Positions 7,935 to 19,376 of a DNA stretch of 64,000 bases are shown in pieces. The position numbers and the translations under genes were made by a program. A model generated the notes under the pieces. It worked only from the letters and a program-made list of their open reading frames with translations, was not told the origin of the DNA and searched no databases. The stretch's first letter is position 1. Each line of letters begins with the position of its first letter. The stretch comes from Vibrio pelagius (GTDB lineage Bacteria > Pseudomonadota > Gammaproteobacteria > Enterobacterales > Vibrionaceae), in contig NZ_AP025503.1 of the NCBI RefSeq assembly GCF_024347575.1, positions 3,100,001 to 3,164,000 on the forward strand. The letters run 5' to 3'.

Positions 7935-9128
7935 TTACGCCTGCTTAAGGACGCCATGCCACGATTTTCCAGCCTTACCAAACAGTACAAATAGTGCTGG
8001 AACAATCAGGAACATCTGCAATGCAATCATCACTTGTGGTTCTAATTGCAGTCGCTGCATAGTACCTACCAACAAGCCAGAACCACTCATCTGGAACAGA
8101 CCTAACAGCGCAGCGGCTGTACCCGCTCGATCACCAAATGGTTCTAATGCTTTACCAGCAGATGCGCCAAGAATCCATGCAAAACCAACTGAAGATAAGA
8201 AGATTGGGAACATAAACGATAATGCTGTCACTTGGTTTGCCAGTACCAACATCAATACGCCTGCTAAGCCCAATAAAAGAATACCCACTACCAGTGTCTT
8301 ATAGGTGCCACAACGATCCATGAACTTAGGTGCCGTGAATGCCGCAATGATATTGAACGCTGCATTAATACCAAACCAGAAAGTAAACTCGTTCATGCTC
8401 AAGCCTAGGTTTTCCATCAACACCACTGGCGCAGATGTTACATAAGCTAAGATTACAGCCATTGCCATCAAGCACAACGAAGCATGGAAGATAAACGATG
8501 GCGTCTTAAGTACTGACCAATAACGCTCAAACTTAAATACCGCAACCTTCTCTGTCGCTGGATTGGTCTCTTTCATCTGGAAAAACAGAATCGCACCGAC
8601 AATCACTGCAAACCCAGCCATAAAGCTGAAATTGGATCGCCAGCCAAACTCTTGGGTTAGCCAACTTCCTAAAATAGGTGCCAACGCTGGAATAAAACAG
8701 ATAGCACCATTTAGGTAGCTGATCATCTTGCCACTTTTTTCAGGACCAAATAGATCGCGAACTGTTGCAAACGCAGCAACGGAGGTTGCACACGCCCCCA
8801 ATCCTTGAAGCAGTCGAGCCATCAACATCATATCAATAGACTGAGCGGCCCACGCCAAGCAAGCGCTCACTGCATAGATGCTGATACCGCCAAGGGCAAC
8901 AGTTCGGCGACCTAATTTGTCCGCTAGGGGGCCAGCAAATAGTTGACCAACGCCCATCGCGAATAGGAACCAGGTAATGGTGTCTTGAGCTAATGCATGT
9001 TCCACGTGGAACGTCTCTGAAATTTGAGGTAAAGCTGGTAAGTAGATATCGATAGCCAATGGACTAAAAAGAACAAGCATTGCCAATAATGCTACTTGCA
9101 ACTTACTCGGGGATGAATGCACAGACAC
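7935..9128 (-). CDS. Bcr/CflA-type MFS drug-resistance transporter
   Basis: 397-aa major facilitator with about twelve membrane helices. Family signs are AIDIYLPALPQI in helix 1 (the Bcr/CflA signature), the loop 2-3 motif GPLADKLGRRTVAL, and ARLLQGLGACATSVAAFATVRDLF, close to the drug/H+ antiporter motif C region. It probably exports a small hydrophobic compound; the substrate cannot be read from the sequence. It is transcribed away from a LysR regulator with a short shared promoter region, which suggests control by that regulator. A parS-like site lies inside the 5' part of the coding sequence. Confidence 0.88.
   Translation of the reverse strand: MSVHSSPSKLQVALLAMLVLFSPLAIDIYLPALPQISETFHVEHALAQDTITWFLFAMGVGQLFAGPLADKLGRRTVALGGISIYAVSACLAWAAQSIDMMLMARLLQGLGACATSVAAFATVRDLFGPEKSGKMISYLNGAICFIPALAPILGSWLTQEFGWRSNFSFMAGFAVIVGAILFFQMKETNPATEKVAVFKFERYWSVLKTPSFIFHASLCLMAMAVILAYVTSAPVVLMENLGLSMNEFTFWFGINAAFNIIAAFTAPKFMDRCGTYKTLVVGILLLGLAGVLMLVLANQVTALSFMFPIFLSSVGFAWILGASAGKALEPFGDRAGTAAALLGLFQMSGSGLLVGTMQRLQLEPQVMIALQMFLIVPALFVLFGKAGKSWHGVLKQA
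8998..9013. other. parS-like ParB binding site 1
   Basis: TGTTCCACGTGGAACG matches the universal chromosomal parS palindrome at 15 of 16 positions. It lies in the MFS gene and is the first of three such sites within about 7 kb. Confidence 0.85.
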
Positions 9129-9231
9129 GAGATTTTCCTAGTTGATAAATGATGGTGAGAATCATAACCAACTAAAGATATGAACAAAAATGGCTTATAC
9201 TCATTACCATTATTCCCATATGGAAAATCTT

Positions 9232-10173
9232 ATGAATCTCGAAAAATTATCTCGAATTGATCTCAATTTGCTGGTTTGCTTGCAGGTTCTCCTTGAAGAA
9301 CTTAGTGTCACCCGCACAGCCCATCGGCTCTGTCTTAGCCAGTCGGCAGTCAGTAAATCATTGGCAAAATTAAGAGAACAATTCGACGACCCACTATTTA
9401 CACGTAGCGCTCATGGCCTGCGCCCGACGCCCAAAGCAGTATTTCTGAAGCCGCGTTTGGAAAACCTGATTAACCAACTTGAAGTGCTGACACAACCCGA
9501 AACTTTTACGCCTTACAATAGTGATCATAGCTTCCACATTGCCGCAGTTGAAAGTGTCTACCCACTTATCCTGCCGCACTTTCTGCCAGCGATTTTCCAA
9601 CAAGCGCCACATGTCAACATCAATACGCATGCGTGGTCAGAGCAAACTTTCAAAAAGCTTCAGCTTGGCGAACTCGATATCGGTTTAACCGGGAAAGACA
9701 TCGACATTAATGACGCGCGGCTCACCATGCTGCCACCCGATGATATCTGTGAACAAGAGATCTACCGAGATGCTCAGATGTGTGTTCTGAGGCGTAACCA
9801 CCCAGCGCTTGAACAAAATTGGGACCTGGAAACCTATCTATCACAAAGGCACGTTCAAGTAAGATGCGATGGTAACGATCGCTGGTTGCTTGACTATAAA
9901 CTTGCTGACATTGGCCGACAGCGTGATATCGCCATCTCTGTTCCCGATTTCAACAGTGCGGCAAGTCTGTGTACTTACACCGATTTTGTCTTCACCGCTC
10001 CGAGTCATTTTACTTATCTTGTTGCAAAACAGATGGATCTCGTTGTGGTACCACTGCCCTTGGAGTTTCCTCCGATGGCATACACTCTGTTCTGGCATAG
10101 AGACAGAGAGAATGACCCAGCACTGACTTGGTTGCGAGATATCATCAAAGAAAAAACCCTACACCTTAGATAA
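9232..10173 (+). CDS. LysR-family transcriptional regulator
   Basis: 313-aa regulator. The N-terminal winged helix-turn-helix (RIDLNLLVCLQVLLEELSVTRTAHRLCLSQSAVSKSLAKLRE, residues about 7-50) is followed by DDPLFTRSAHGLRPTPKA and a substrate-binding-like effector domain. It is closer to the NodD/LeuO-like branch (start MNLEKLSRIDLNLL). Two in-frame upstream ATGs exist; the chosen start has GGAA at a usable distance and matches family starts. It diverges from the MFS gene, so it probably regulates that exporter in response to an unknown ligand. Confidence 0.88.
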   Translation: MNLEKLSRIDLNLLVCLQVLLEELSVTRTAHRLCLSQSAVSKSLAKLREQFDDPLFTRSAHGLRPTPKAVFLKPRLENLINQLEVLTQPETFTPYNSDHSFHIAAVESVYPLILPHFLPAIFQQAPHVNINTHAWSEQTFKKLQLGELDIGLTGKDIDINDARLTMLPPDDICEQEIYRDAQMCVLRRNHPALEQNWDLETYLSQRHVQVRCDGNDRWLLDYKLADIGRQRDIAISVPDFNSAASLCTYTDFVFTAPSHFTYLVAKQMDLVVVPLPLEFPPMAYTLFWHRDRENDPALTWLRDIIKEKTLHLR

Positions 10174-10377
10174 AAATGACGTACGCCGTTTGCTCTCTTG
10201 CGATAAAATGAGTAGCTTAGCTGTTGATAGTCCTTTTTGGCTCATCTTTGGCCAGTTGTATTCCAGCTCAATTGAAATATCGACCTTGTTCAGTTGACCT
10301 ATGTCTTGCTGTAAGCAGATGGATACAGCACCCACACCTGAGCATCAAGGAGCGATAATTTGAAGGAATAAACACAG

Positions 10378-12168
10378 ATGCATAACGATACCCAAAGCCG
10401 CGTGAATGCAATTCGCGAATGGCTAGCAAAACACAATATTGATGCCCTACTTGTCCCACACGAAGACGAGTACTTGGGTGAATACGTACCGGCTCACAAT
10501 GAGCGCCTGCATTGGCTAACAGGCTTTACTGGTTCTGCGGGCGCTGCTGTTATCACCAAAGACAAAGCTGCAATGTTTGTCGATGGTCGCTACACGGTAC
10601 AAGTGACAAAACAGGTACCTGCCGAACTTTTCGAATATCGTCACCTGATTGAAGAGCCTGCTCTTGATTGGATCAAAGAACAGCTGGCTCAAGGTGCATC
10701 TGTTGCTATCGACCCTCGAATGCACAACTCAGCATGGTTAGATGTTGCACAAGCTAAACTAGCTGGTGACATTGAACTTAAGATCTTAGAAAGCAACCCT
10801 ATCGATGAGCTGTGGAGCGACCGCCCTGCTCCTATTGTTTCTGAAGTACGCCTAATGCCAACAGACGCTGTTGGTCAATCAAGCGAAAGCAAGCGTCAAG
10901 AGATCGCAGAACTTGTAAAAAAAGCAGGAGCTGATAGTGCCGTTATCACTGCACTAGACTCTATCTGTTGGTTGCTCAATGTTCGCGGCCTAGATGTATC
11001 ACGCTTACCTGTTCTTCTGTCTCACGTAATTCTTCATGCTGATTCTAGCGTTGAGTTCTTCTTAGACCCAGCACGCATCCCTGCTGAATTCGCTGCGCAT
11101 GTTGGAGCGGATGTTACTGTTCACCACCCAGAAGCACTTCAATCTCGTTTAGAAGTCCTAACAGGCAAAAATGTTCTTGTGGACCCAGCAACCAGTAATG
11201 CGTGGTTTAAGCTAGTGTTACAAAACTCGGGCGCTAATGTAGTCAGCAAAGCGGATCCGTGCCTAATGCCAAAAGCAGCAAAAAATGCGGTAGAAATCGC
11301 GGGTATGAAAGCATGTCATGTTCGCGATGGTGTTGCGATGACTCAGTTCTTATGTTGGTTAGATGCCGAAGTTGCTGCAGGTAACCTACACGATGAAGCA
11401 ACGCTATCTGATAAGTTAGAGGCTTTCCGTCAGCAAGATCCAACACTGATGGACTTAAGCTTTGATACAATTTCTGCAGCCGGTGGTAACGCAGCAATGT
11501 GTCACTACAACCATGAGAATCAACCTGAACCAGGTAAGCTTGAGCTTAATACCCTTTACCTTGTCGATTCAGGCGGTCAGTACCTAGATGGCACAACCGA
11601 TATCACTCGCACCATTGCGATCGGCCAACCATCACCAGAGATGATCAAGCAGTTCACCTTGGCACTGAAAGGTCATATTGGTGTGGCTCGCGCTCGCTTC
11701 CCGAAAGGCACACGTGGTTACCAGATCGATACCCTAGCTCGTCAGCACCTTTGGGCTGAAGGCTACGACTACGATCACGGCACAGGTCACGGCGTAGGTC
11801 ACTTCCTAAGTGTTCATGAAGGCCCAGCGAGCATTTCGAAGAAGCAAATTGATGTACCGCTAACCGAAGGTATGGTGCTATCTAATGAGCCTGGTTACTA
11901 CAGAGCGGATGCCTTTGGTATTCGTATCGAGAACCTAGAGCTCGTGGTTGAAACGCCAACTCAAGGTGACTTCCCTGTTCTGTCATTTGAATCACTAACA
12001 CGCTGTCCAATCGACAAGCACAACATCAATGTTGATATGCTAACGCGTCCGGAATTAGCGTGGTTAAACGACTACCATCAGAAAGTGTGGGATGACATCA
12101 GTCCGTTAGTTGAAGGTGATGTGAAAGAGTGGCTACGTGCTGCGACTCTACCGGTAGCACACTCATAG
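10378..12168 (+). CDS. Xaa-Pro aminopeptidase (peptidase M24B)
   Basis: Cytoplasmic two-metal peptidase that removes an N-terminal residue preceding proline. The 596-aa form has three domains: two creatinase/prolidase N-terminal repeats (about 1-300) and a C-terminal pita-bread catalytic domain. Metal ligands are visible: Asp pair in LVDSGGQYLDGTTDITRT (about 393-410), His in GTGHGVGHFLSVHEGP, Glu in LSNEPGYYR, and Glu in GIRIENLELV. The length fits the long aminopeptidase P1-like class and not the 440-aa PepP. It stands alone, with a terminator 35 bp downstream. Confidence 0.92.
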   Translation: MHNDTQSRVNAIREWLAKHNIDALLVPHEDEYLGEYVPAHNERLHWLTGFTGSAGAAVITKDKAAMFVDGRYTVQVTKQVPAELFEYRHLIEEPALDWIKEQLAQGASVAIDPRMHNSAWLDVAQAKLAGDIELKILESNPIDELWSDRPAPIVSEVRLMPTDAVGQSSESKRQEIAELVKKAGADSAVITALDSICWLLNVRGLDVSRLPVLLSHVILHADSSVEFFLDPARIPAEFAAHVGADVTVHHPEALQSRLEVLTGKNVLVDPATSNAWFKLVLQNSGANVVSKADPCLMPKAAKNAVEIAGMKACHVRDGVAMTQFLCWLDAEVAAGNLHDEATLSDKLEAFRQQDPTLMDLSFDTISAAGGNAAMCHYNHENQPEPGKLELNTLYLVDSGGQYLDGTTDITRTIAIGQPSPEMIKQFTLALKGHIGVARARFPKGTRGYQIDTLARQHLWAEGYDYDHGTGHGVGHFLSVHEGPASISKKQIDVPLTEGMVLSNEPGYYRADAFGIRIENLELVVETPTQGDFPVLSFESLTRCPIDKHNINVDMLTRPELAWLNDYHQKVWDDISPLVEGDVKEWLRAATLPVAHS

Positions 12169-12203
12169 AGCACCACTACTTGCACTTCCATAGTTAGATA
12201 CAC

Positions 12204-12232
12204 AAAGGCTCTTCATCGAAGAGCCTTTTAAT
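12204..12232 (+). terminator. Terminator after the aminopeptidase gene
   Basis: AAAGGCTCTTC / GAAGAGCCTTTTA hairpin with a T-rich end. Confidence 0.8.
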
Positions 12233-12268
12233 TAGGTTTACCTAACCATTTTCATTTATTCTTTTGTA

Positions 12269-12284
12269 TGTTTCACGTGAAACA
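12269..12284. other. parS ParB binding site 2
   Basis: TGTTTCACGTGAAACA is a perfect 16-bp palindrome of the chromosomal parS consensus. It lies in the gap between the aminopeptidase gene and thiH. Confidence 0.93.
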
Positions 12285-12297
12285 CTATCAAAATTGG

Positions 12298-13410
12298 TTA
12301 ACCAGAATACGCTGAATGCCAATCACGCCATACAGGGTCAAACCCCTTGGCACGGATCATATCCTCTACCGATGCTGCACTACGTTCATCACTGATCTCA
12401 AACTGCTCCAGTTCAACGTCATCCATCGCATAGCCCCCAGGTTGAGTTTTCGATGCGGCAGACATTGAAGTGATCCCAAGAGGAAGCACGTTATCTCTAA
12501 ATGCAGGGGCTTCTCGTGTCGATAATGACAACTCAACTTCTGGATTAAGTAAGCGATAAGCGCAAATCAACTGTACCAACTGTTTGTCCGTCATCACTGA
12601 TTTAGGCTGCAAAGCCCCTTCGCAAGGACGCAAACGTGGAAATGAGATCGAATAACGCGTTTGCCAATACGTTCGCTCCAAATAATCCAAATGCGCAGCG
12701 ACATAAAAACAGTCAGTTCGCCACTCCTCCAACCCTATCAAAGCTCCGATACCAATTTTGTCGATGCCTGCTTTAGCCAGACGATCAGGCGTATCAAGGC
12801 GATACTCAAAGTCTGTTTTGTTGCCACGTAGATGGTGTTCGCCATAGGTAGATGGATGATAGGTCTCTTGATAAACCATCACAGCATCGAGACCTAGAGT
12901 TTTAAGTTCTGCATATTGCTCCTGGTCGAGAGGCTGCACTTCCATCGCAAGGTAGTTAAACTGGTCCTTAATCATTGGCACCATTTCACGGAAGTATTTC
13001 ATTCCTACTTTGGTTTCATGCTCACCGGTTACCAACAACACGCTATCAAACTTCATTGCCTTAATAGCATCGATTTCAGCAGAGATCTCATCGCGGTCGA
13101 GTGTCTTGCGCTTAATTCGGTTTTCCATCGAAAAGCCACAGTAGGTACATGCATTGGCACATAAGTTCGACAGGTACAATGGTATGTACAAAGACATGGT
13201 ATTGCCAAATCGCTTGCGCGTAAGTGAATACGACAACTGTGCCATCTGCTCGAGATAAGGCTCTGCAGCAGGAGAGATAAGAGCCTTAAAGTCCTCTAAA
13301 TCACGCTTTGGTTTATTCAATGCGCGTTCAACATCACTCGCTGTTTTGGCATAGATCGACATCGAAATATCATCCCAATTGAGCTTGTTAAACTGGTCCA
13401 CGAAACTCAT
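12298..13410 (-). CDS. thiH: 2-iminoacetate synthase (ThiH)
   Basis: Radical SAM enzyme that cleaves tyrosine to make dehydroglycine for the thiazole ring of thiamin. The 370-aa product is of normal size. The iron-sulfur motif CANACTYCGF (about 88-97) gives CxxxCxxC. The GEHETKVGM and LRPCEGALQPKS stretches are typical of ThiH. It is the last gene of the thiCEFSGH operon, 20 bp after thiG. A parS site lies between it and the neighbouring gene. Confidence 0.96.
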   Translation of the reverse strand: MSFVDQFNKLNWDDISMSIYAKTASDVERALNKPKRDLEDFKALISPAAEPYLEQMAQLSYSLTRKRFGNTMSLYIPLYLSNLCANACTYCGFSMENRIKRKTLDRDEISAEIDAIKAMKFDSVLLVTGEHETKVGMKYFREMVPMIKDQFNYLAMEVQPLDQEQYAELKTLGLDAVMVYQETYHPSTYGEHHLRGNKTDFEYRLDTPDRLAKAGIDKIGIGALIGLEEWRTDCFYVAAHLDYLERTYWQTRYSISFPRLRPCEGALQPKSVMTDKQLVQLICAYRLLNPEVELSLSTREAPAFRDNVLPLGITSMSAASKTQPGGYAMDDVELEQFEISDERSAASVEDMIRAKGFDPVWRDWHSAYSG

Positions 13411-13430
13411 AGCTAATCCTCGTCGATTTG

Positions 13431-14198
13431 TTACATCTCATCTAAGAATGAAGTAAGTGGGCTCGAAGCCACTGCGTGAGAGACCTTGCCGGCCAGACCA
13501 GACTCATACGCCATTCGACCAGATTCAACGGCTAACTTGAATGCTTTCGCCATAGCAACCGGGTTGCTCGATGCGGCGATCGCCGTGTTTACTAATACGG
13601 CATCTGCACCCATTTCCATCGCACGGCCAGCGTGCGAAGGTGCACCGATACCGGCATCAACAACAACAGGAACGTTCGCTTGGTCAATAATAATCTCTAA
13701 AAAGTCATGGGAGACGATGCCTTTATTCGAACCGATTGGCGCTCCTAATGGCATTACCGCGGCACAACCCACCTCTTCTAAGCGTTTACACAACACTGGA
13801 TCAGCATGACAATAAGGTAGAACAATAAACCCTTCACGAACCAACTGCTCTGCAGCTGCGAGTGTTTCGATAGGATCTGGCATTAAGTATTTTGGGTCAG
13901 GGTGAATCTCTAACTTCAACCAATTGGTTCCTAGTGCTTCTCGAGCAAGCTGGGCAGCAAACACCGCATCTTTGGCATTTTTGGCGCCTGAAGTGTTTGG
14001 TAGTAGACTGACTCCAGCTTCAACCAAGGGTCTTAAGATGTCGTCTTGCTGGTCGTTAACATCTACACGCTTGAGGGCCATAGTTGCAAGTTGAGAACCT
14101 GACGCTTGTATCGCTTCAGCCATTAAATGGCTATTGGCGAACTTTCCGGTTCCGGTAAATAGTCTTGATTCAAACTTCTTATCTCCGATATGTAGCAT
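13431..14198 (-). CDS. thiG: Thiazole synthase (ThiG)
   Basis: TIM-barrel enzyme that joins deoxyxylulose 5-phosphate, dehydroglycine and ThiS thiocarboxylate sulfur into thiazole phosphate. 255 aa, full length. Motifs: [12 protein letters not shown] near the start, [33 protein letters not shown] (catalytic-type Lys near 97), and [12 protein letters not shown] with the phosphate-binding loop [12 protein letters not shown]. It follows thiS by 4 bp. Confidence 0.97.
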   Translation of the reverse strand: MLHIGDKKFESRLFTGTGKFANSHLMAEAIQASGSQLATMALKRVDVNDQQDDILRPLVEAGVSLLPNTSGAKNAKDAVFAAQLAREALGTNWLKLEIHPDPKYLMPDPIETLAAAEQLVREGFIVLPYCHADPVLCKRLEEVGCAAVMPLGAPIGSNKGIVSHDFLEIIIDQANVPVVVDAGIGAPSHAGRAMEMGADAVLVNTAIAASSNPVAMAKAFKLAVESGRMAYESGLAGKVSHAVASSPLTSFLDEM

Positions 14199-14202
14199 GT
14201 CG

Positions 14203-14406
14203 TTATCCCCCTGCTATTGCTTGAAACAGAGAGATGCTATCTCCCTCACTAAGTAACGTGCTACCCCATTCACCGCGCGGTATCACCGTATTATTGATAG
14301 CGAAAACACACCCCATTTCGGGTAACTCAAATTGATGAATAATTTTCTGTAGATCGCTCTGATTAACGATTTGCTGAGGCTGTTCGTTGATGACGATTGT
14401 TATCAT
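14203..14406 (-). CDS. thiS: Sulfur carrier protein ThiS
   Basis: 67-aa ubiquitin-fold carrier whose C-terminal Gly-Gly is adenylated by ThiF and converted to a thiocarboxylate. The sequence ends FQAIAGG as required. The start at [12 protein letters not shown] is chosen because GAAGGTGG lies just upstream and the family is about 66 aa; an upstream in-frame ATG would give 84 aa. Confidence 0.93.
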   Translation of the reverse strand: MITIVINEQPQQIVNQSDLQKIIHQFELPEMGCVFAINNTVIPRGEWGSTLLSEGDSISLFQAIAGG

Positions 14407-14492
14407 CTGACCACCTTCAATTGCGCCTTTAAGGCTTGCTTGTTCTAATAATGTCATTGCTCTTAATTCTCTTTATTGCCTGTGACTCAGCA

Positions 14493-15266
14493 CTAACTGC
14501 AAACCTGACAGCTACTGTCTTTTGTTATCGCTAGCTTCTGCCATTGCATTTTCAAACCATCAAATAGGTGCAGTTCGTTTGTTTTGACGTGGAACTTGCC
14601 AGTAGCAAGTTTTTGAACAGTGGCCAGTGCTTGATAGTTACCCATAGTCCCAACCACAGGACCTACAACACCAGATTCGCTGCACTTCTGTGTCTGTTTT
14701 AGTTCATCAAATGGATACAAACATCGATAACAAGCGTCTGATTGTTGTGACTCTTGGTGGTCAAACACTGCAAACTGGCCCTGCCATCCAATAGCGGCAG
14801 CAGAGACAAGCGGGGTGTTTTGCTCAAAGCAGGTTTGGTTTATCAACTGCCTTGTCGGCATGTTGTCACTACAATCCAAGACCACATCCGCCAACATAAC
14901 CTCAAGCGAAAGCTGACTGGGTTCCAAACGCTTATTGATGGTACGTACCTGCACCATAGGATTGAGCTCCGCTAAATGTTTCGCTGTTGCACTGGATTTA
15001 GGTATTCCTAGGTCTTGTTCACGGTATATGACTTGCCTTTGTAGGTTACTGCTCTCAACAATATCATCATCCACAATTACAAGCTTGCCGATACCCGCAG
15101 CTGCCAAATACAAACAAGCGGCACTGCCTAAACCGCCACAACCGACAACTAAAACATGAGATTGACCAAGCTGTGCCTGTCCATCCTCACCAATTTCCGG
15201 TAATGACACCTGACGTTGATAACGCAGGAACTCTCTATCATTCAGCACAGGCAACCCTCGGTTCAC
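14493..15266 (-). CDS. thiF: ThiS adenylyltransferase (ThiF)
   Basis: E1-like enzyme that adenylates ThiS. 257 aa. It contains the nucleotide loop VVGCGGLGSAACLYLAAAGIGKLVIVDDD (about 35-65), the RQVIY/SATAK region, and two zinc-binding Cys pairs (CYRC near 182 and CQVC at the C-terminus). It starts inside the end of thiE (29-bp overlap), so the two are probably translationally coupled. Confidence 0.95.
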   Translation of the reverse strand: MNRGLPVLNDREFLRYQRQVSLPEIGEDGQAQLGQSHVLVVGCGGLGSAACLYLAAAGIGKLVIVDDDIVESSNLQRQVIYREQDLGIPKSSATAKHLAELNPMVQVRTINKRLEPSQLSLEVMLADVVLDCSDNMPTRQLINQTCFEQNTPLVSAAAIGWQGQFAVFDHQESQQSDACYRCLYPFDELKQTQKCSESGVVGPVVGTMGNYQALATVQKLATGKFHVKTNELHLFDGLKMQWQKLAITKDSSCQVCS

Positions 15267-16619
15267 TTTGATTGTTGTTAGTGGACATTTCCTGCGTCGA
15301 ATCCATTAGGTTGGCAAAGAAGTTGATCACCGACTGTGGGTCATTTGATAAAGTAATTGCGCGTACAACCGCAAGGCTCGATACCCCACACTCCCACACT
15401 TGGTCAGCATTGCTCTGATCGATGCCACCAATTGCTACTGTTGGAAAACCCAATTGTTGCTTTGTGCTCCCTCCAGAGGCGCCGTATGGAATGGTATCAA
15501 TAAGCTTCTGATATAGAGCTAAACGAACCAAACCTTGTGGCTTAGAAGGCATCTCTTTAGTCGTCGTTGGAAATATATGACCTAAAGCGATGTAGCTCGG
15601 ATGAATCTGCACGATTCGTAGCAATTCGTAGTAGCCATGTGTTGATAAACCAAGGTGAACCCCGGCTGAGCTTAACTGAGCAAGGTTTGATTGTTCGATA
15701 TCCTCTTGGCCAAGGTGAACACCATAAGCACCATGCTTAATTGCCAGTTGCCAATAATCATTGATGAAGACTTGCGCATCGTATTGACGCCCCAATTCGA
15801 TCGCTTTTTTCACTTGTTGCTCGAGATCTGCTTGTTGTGGGTTCTTAATCCTAAGCTGAATGGTATTAATACCCATAGGTAACAGACGTTCAATCCACGA
15901 TACATCATCAACAACTGGATACAGACCTAGGCTAGGTTTGGTCAATGTGGCGAAACTCACGCTTTCGCCTTGAGCAGACCAGCCAACTTGAATACCTAAA
16001 CGGTCATCTTCAAGAACAGGTGTAGGAAAAGCACTAAACTCGAATGCCCATTCACTAACAACATGATTTGTAGAGATTGTACGAGTATCAAGGTCCGATG
16101 TTTCACGTGAAACATTCGCTGTTGGAGACATCATCGCGCGTGCTAGAGTTAACGCATCCTCGATAGGAAAATCGAGTATCGATAGAGTTACGAACCAAGC
16201 CAAATGTAATTCTGGAGACAATTGCATAGCCAGATGTCGATCAACAGAAAGTGCTCTGACTTCATCGTTGATCGGGTGACGCCAGATATCTAATTGACTT
16301 GAATTCTGAGCACACCCCAACTCTCTGTCTGGAATACCAATGAAAATATCGGTTGCTTGTTGGTGGCTACACTCTCTAACACTTAACCTAGAATGATAGT
16401 AAAGCGTGTAATCTGAGCTGTTCGCGACTTCGACACCAGAGACGATATCAGTTGAAAGACTAATGGTTTGTTGGTCATGAATGAGCTGTATCGATTGAGT
16501 TGGGATCACACCCAACTCAACATTTTCGATACTAAAACCCTGCTCTTTCGCCAACAACAAACATTGCTGAACTAAGCCAGTTAGATCAATCAATGATGAC
16601 GGAATAAGGATTTTATTCA

Positions 16620-16620
<1 letters not shown>
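15238..16620 (-). CDS. thiE: Thiamin-phosphate synthase with a long N-terminal extension (ThiE)
   Basis: The C-terminal half (about residues 235-430 of 460) is a recognisable ThiE: LGLYPVVDD, INTIQLRIKNP, QVFINDYWQLAIKHGAYGVHLGQEDI, LGLSTHGYYELLRI, SYIALGHIFPTTTKE, and PTVAIGGIDQSN. It couples hydroxymethylpyrimidine diphosphate to thiazole phosphate. The first 220 residues have no clear motif; LHLAWFVTLSILDFPIEDALTLARAMM is faintly like the C-terminal GTGC-type helix of ThiD kinases, so a decayed ThiD-like domain is one guess. A perfect parS site lies in the stretch joining the halves. The ATG overlaps the thiC stop. Confidence 0.92.
16099..16114. other. parS ParB binding site 3
   Basis: A second perfect TGTTTCACGTGAAACA, located inside thiE where it encodes part of NVSRET in the interdomain stretch. 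Confidence 0.93.
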
Positions 16621-18584
<1,964 letters not shown>

Positions 18585-18730
18585 CTAGATAATAAATTCG
18601 GATAAAAATGCTTGGCGGAAAGATGCGACAAGAGGGGCTGAACATAGGTATACCCAAATTGGGCAAAAGCGGCCTAATGTTTAGCTTAATGATAGGTCTG
18701 CTAGAGAGAATTCCAGCAAGGATATCTTCT

Positions 18731-18812
18731 CTTGTTCCCTTCGCAGGTATTAACCTGATCAGGTTCAACGGATCCCGAATGAACGGTCTCAGCCTTATGG
18801 CACTCCGACAAG
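18731..18812 (-). promoter_or_regulatory. TPP riboswitch (THI element)
   Basis: On the minus strand the conserved parts are present in order: CGGAGTGCC, GGCTGAGACC, GGGATCCGTTGAACCTGATCAG (shortened here to its core AACCTGATCAGGTTAA) and CGAAGGGAACAAG. About 170 nt of leader separate it from the thiC start and hold the expression platform. It should switch off thiCEFSGH when thiamin diphosphate is plentiful. Confidence 0.95.
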
Positions 18813-18819
18813 TGAATTT

Positions 18820-18848
18820 AGTATATAAAATCGGCTTGGTTAAACCAA
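18820..18848 (-). promoter_or_regulatory. Putative thi operon promoter inside a crcB terminator hairpin
   Basis: Minus-strand TTGGTT (18843-18848) and TATACT (18820-18825) are 17 bp apart and place the start near the first base of the riboswitch. The -35 lies within the hairpin CGGCTTGG / CCAAGCCG that follows crcB. Confidence 0.5.
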
Positions 18849-18855
18849 GCCGACC
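18826..18855 (-). terminator. Probable terminator after crcB
   Basis: Minus-strand hairpin GGTCGGCTTGG / CCAAGCCG followed by ATTTTAT, about 30 bp past the crcB stop. Confidence 0.6.
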
Positions 18856-18883
18856 TGTGTGATTTTGATACGAATTTAGAGAA

Positions 18884-19267
18884 CTAACTCTTAATTAGCA
18901 ACTGAAAGCCAATCCAAGCTGCAGAAATACTCAATACCACATTTAGTAGCACATTAAGCCCCATCTTGAAAAAAGCGCCCTGTTGCATCAACAACACGTT
19001 ATCCATAGAGAAGGTGGAGAATGTCGTTAATGCACCTAGAAAGCCTAACCCAATAATCTGACGCCATGGTTCGGTTGCTACCATCTCATTCTCGAATGCA
19101 GCGATCAGTAGGCCCATAATAAATGAACCGACGACATTCACTGTCAGAGTGCCGTACGGAAAGCCACGCCCCAATAGCACCACACACAACTCAGAAATTA
19201 AATAACGAGAACATGCACCAAATGCACCACCGATAGCGATAAACCCCAAAATTGAAAACTGACCCAT
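18884..19267 (-). CDS. crcB: Fluoride ion channel CrcB (Fluc)
   Basis: 127-aa membrane protein with four hydrophobic segments, a dual-topology dimer that expels fluoride. Family marks: GGAFGACSRYLIS near the start, GTLTVNVVGSFIMGLL (conserved Asn) and GFLGALTTFSTFSMD (the Phe/Thr fluoride-track motif). I looked for a fluoride riboswitch upstream and saw none. Confidence 0.95.
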   Translation of the reverse strand: MGQFSILGFIAIGGAFGACSRYLISELCVVLLGRGFPYGTLTVNVVGSFIMGLLIAAFENEMVATEPWRQIIGLGFLGALTTFSTFSMDNVLLMQQGAFFKMGLNVLLNVVLSISAAWIGFQLLIKS

Positions 19268-19376
19268 AATTCCCCCACATAAGACTTAAGGATATTCTAG
19301 CCTCACTCAATTTTTTTTCGAGAAAATTTGTGAATAAATTCCTTGGACACATTTCAACATCAAAACGTTACAGCTG

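Noticed and set aside
19268..19376. Search for a fluoride riboswitch before crcB
   Set aside because: No conserved fluoride aptamer pattern seen in the short upstream gap.
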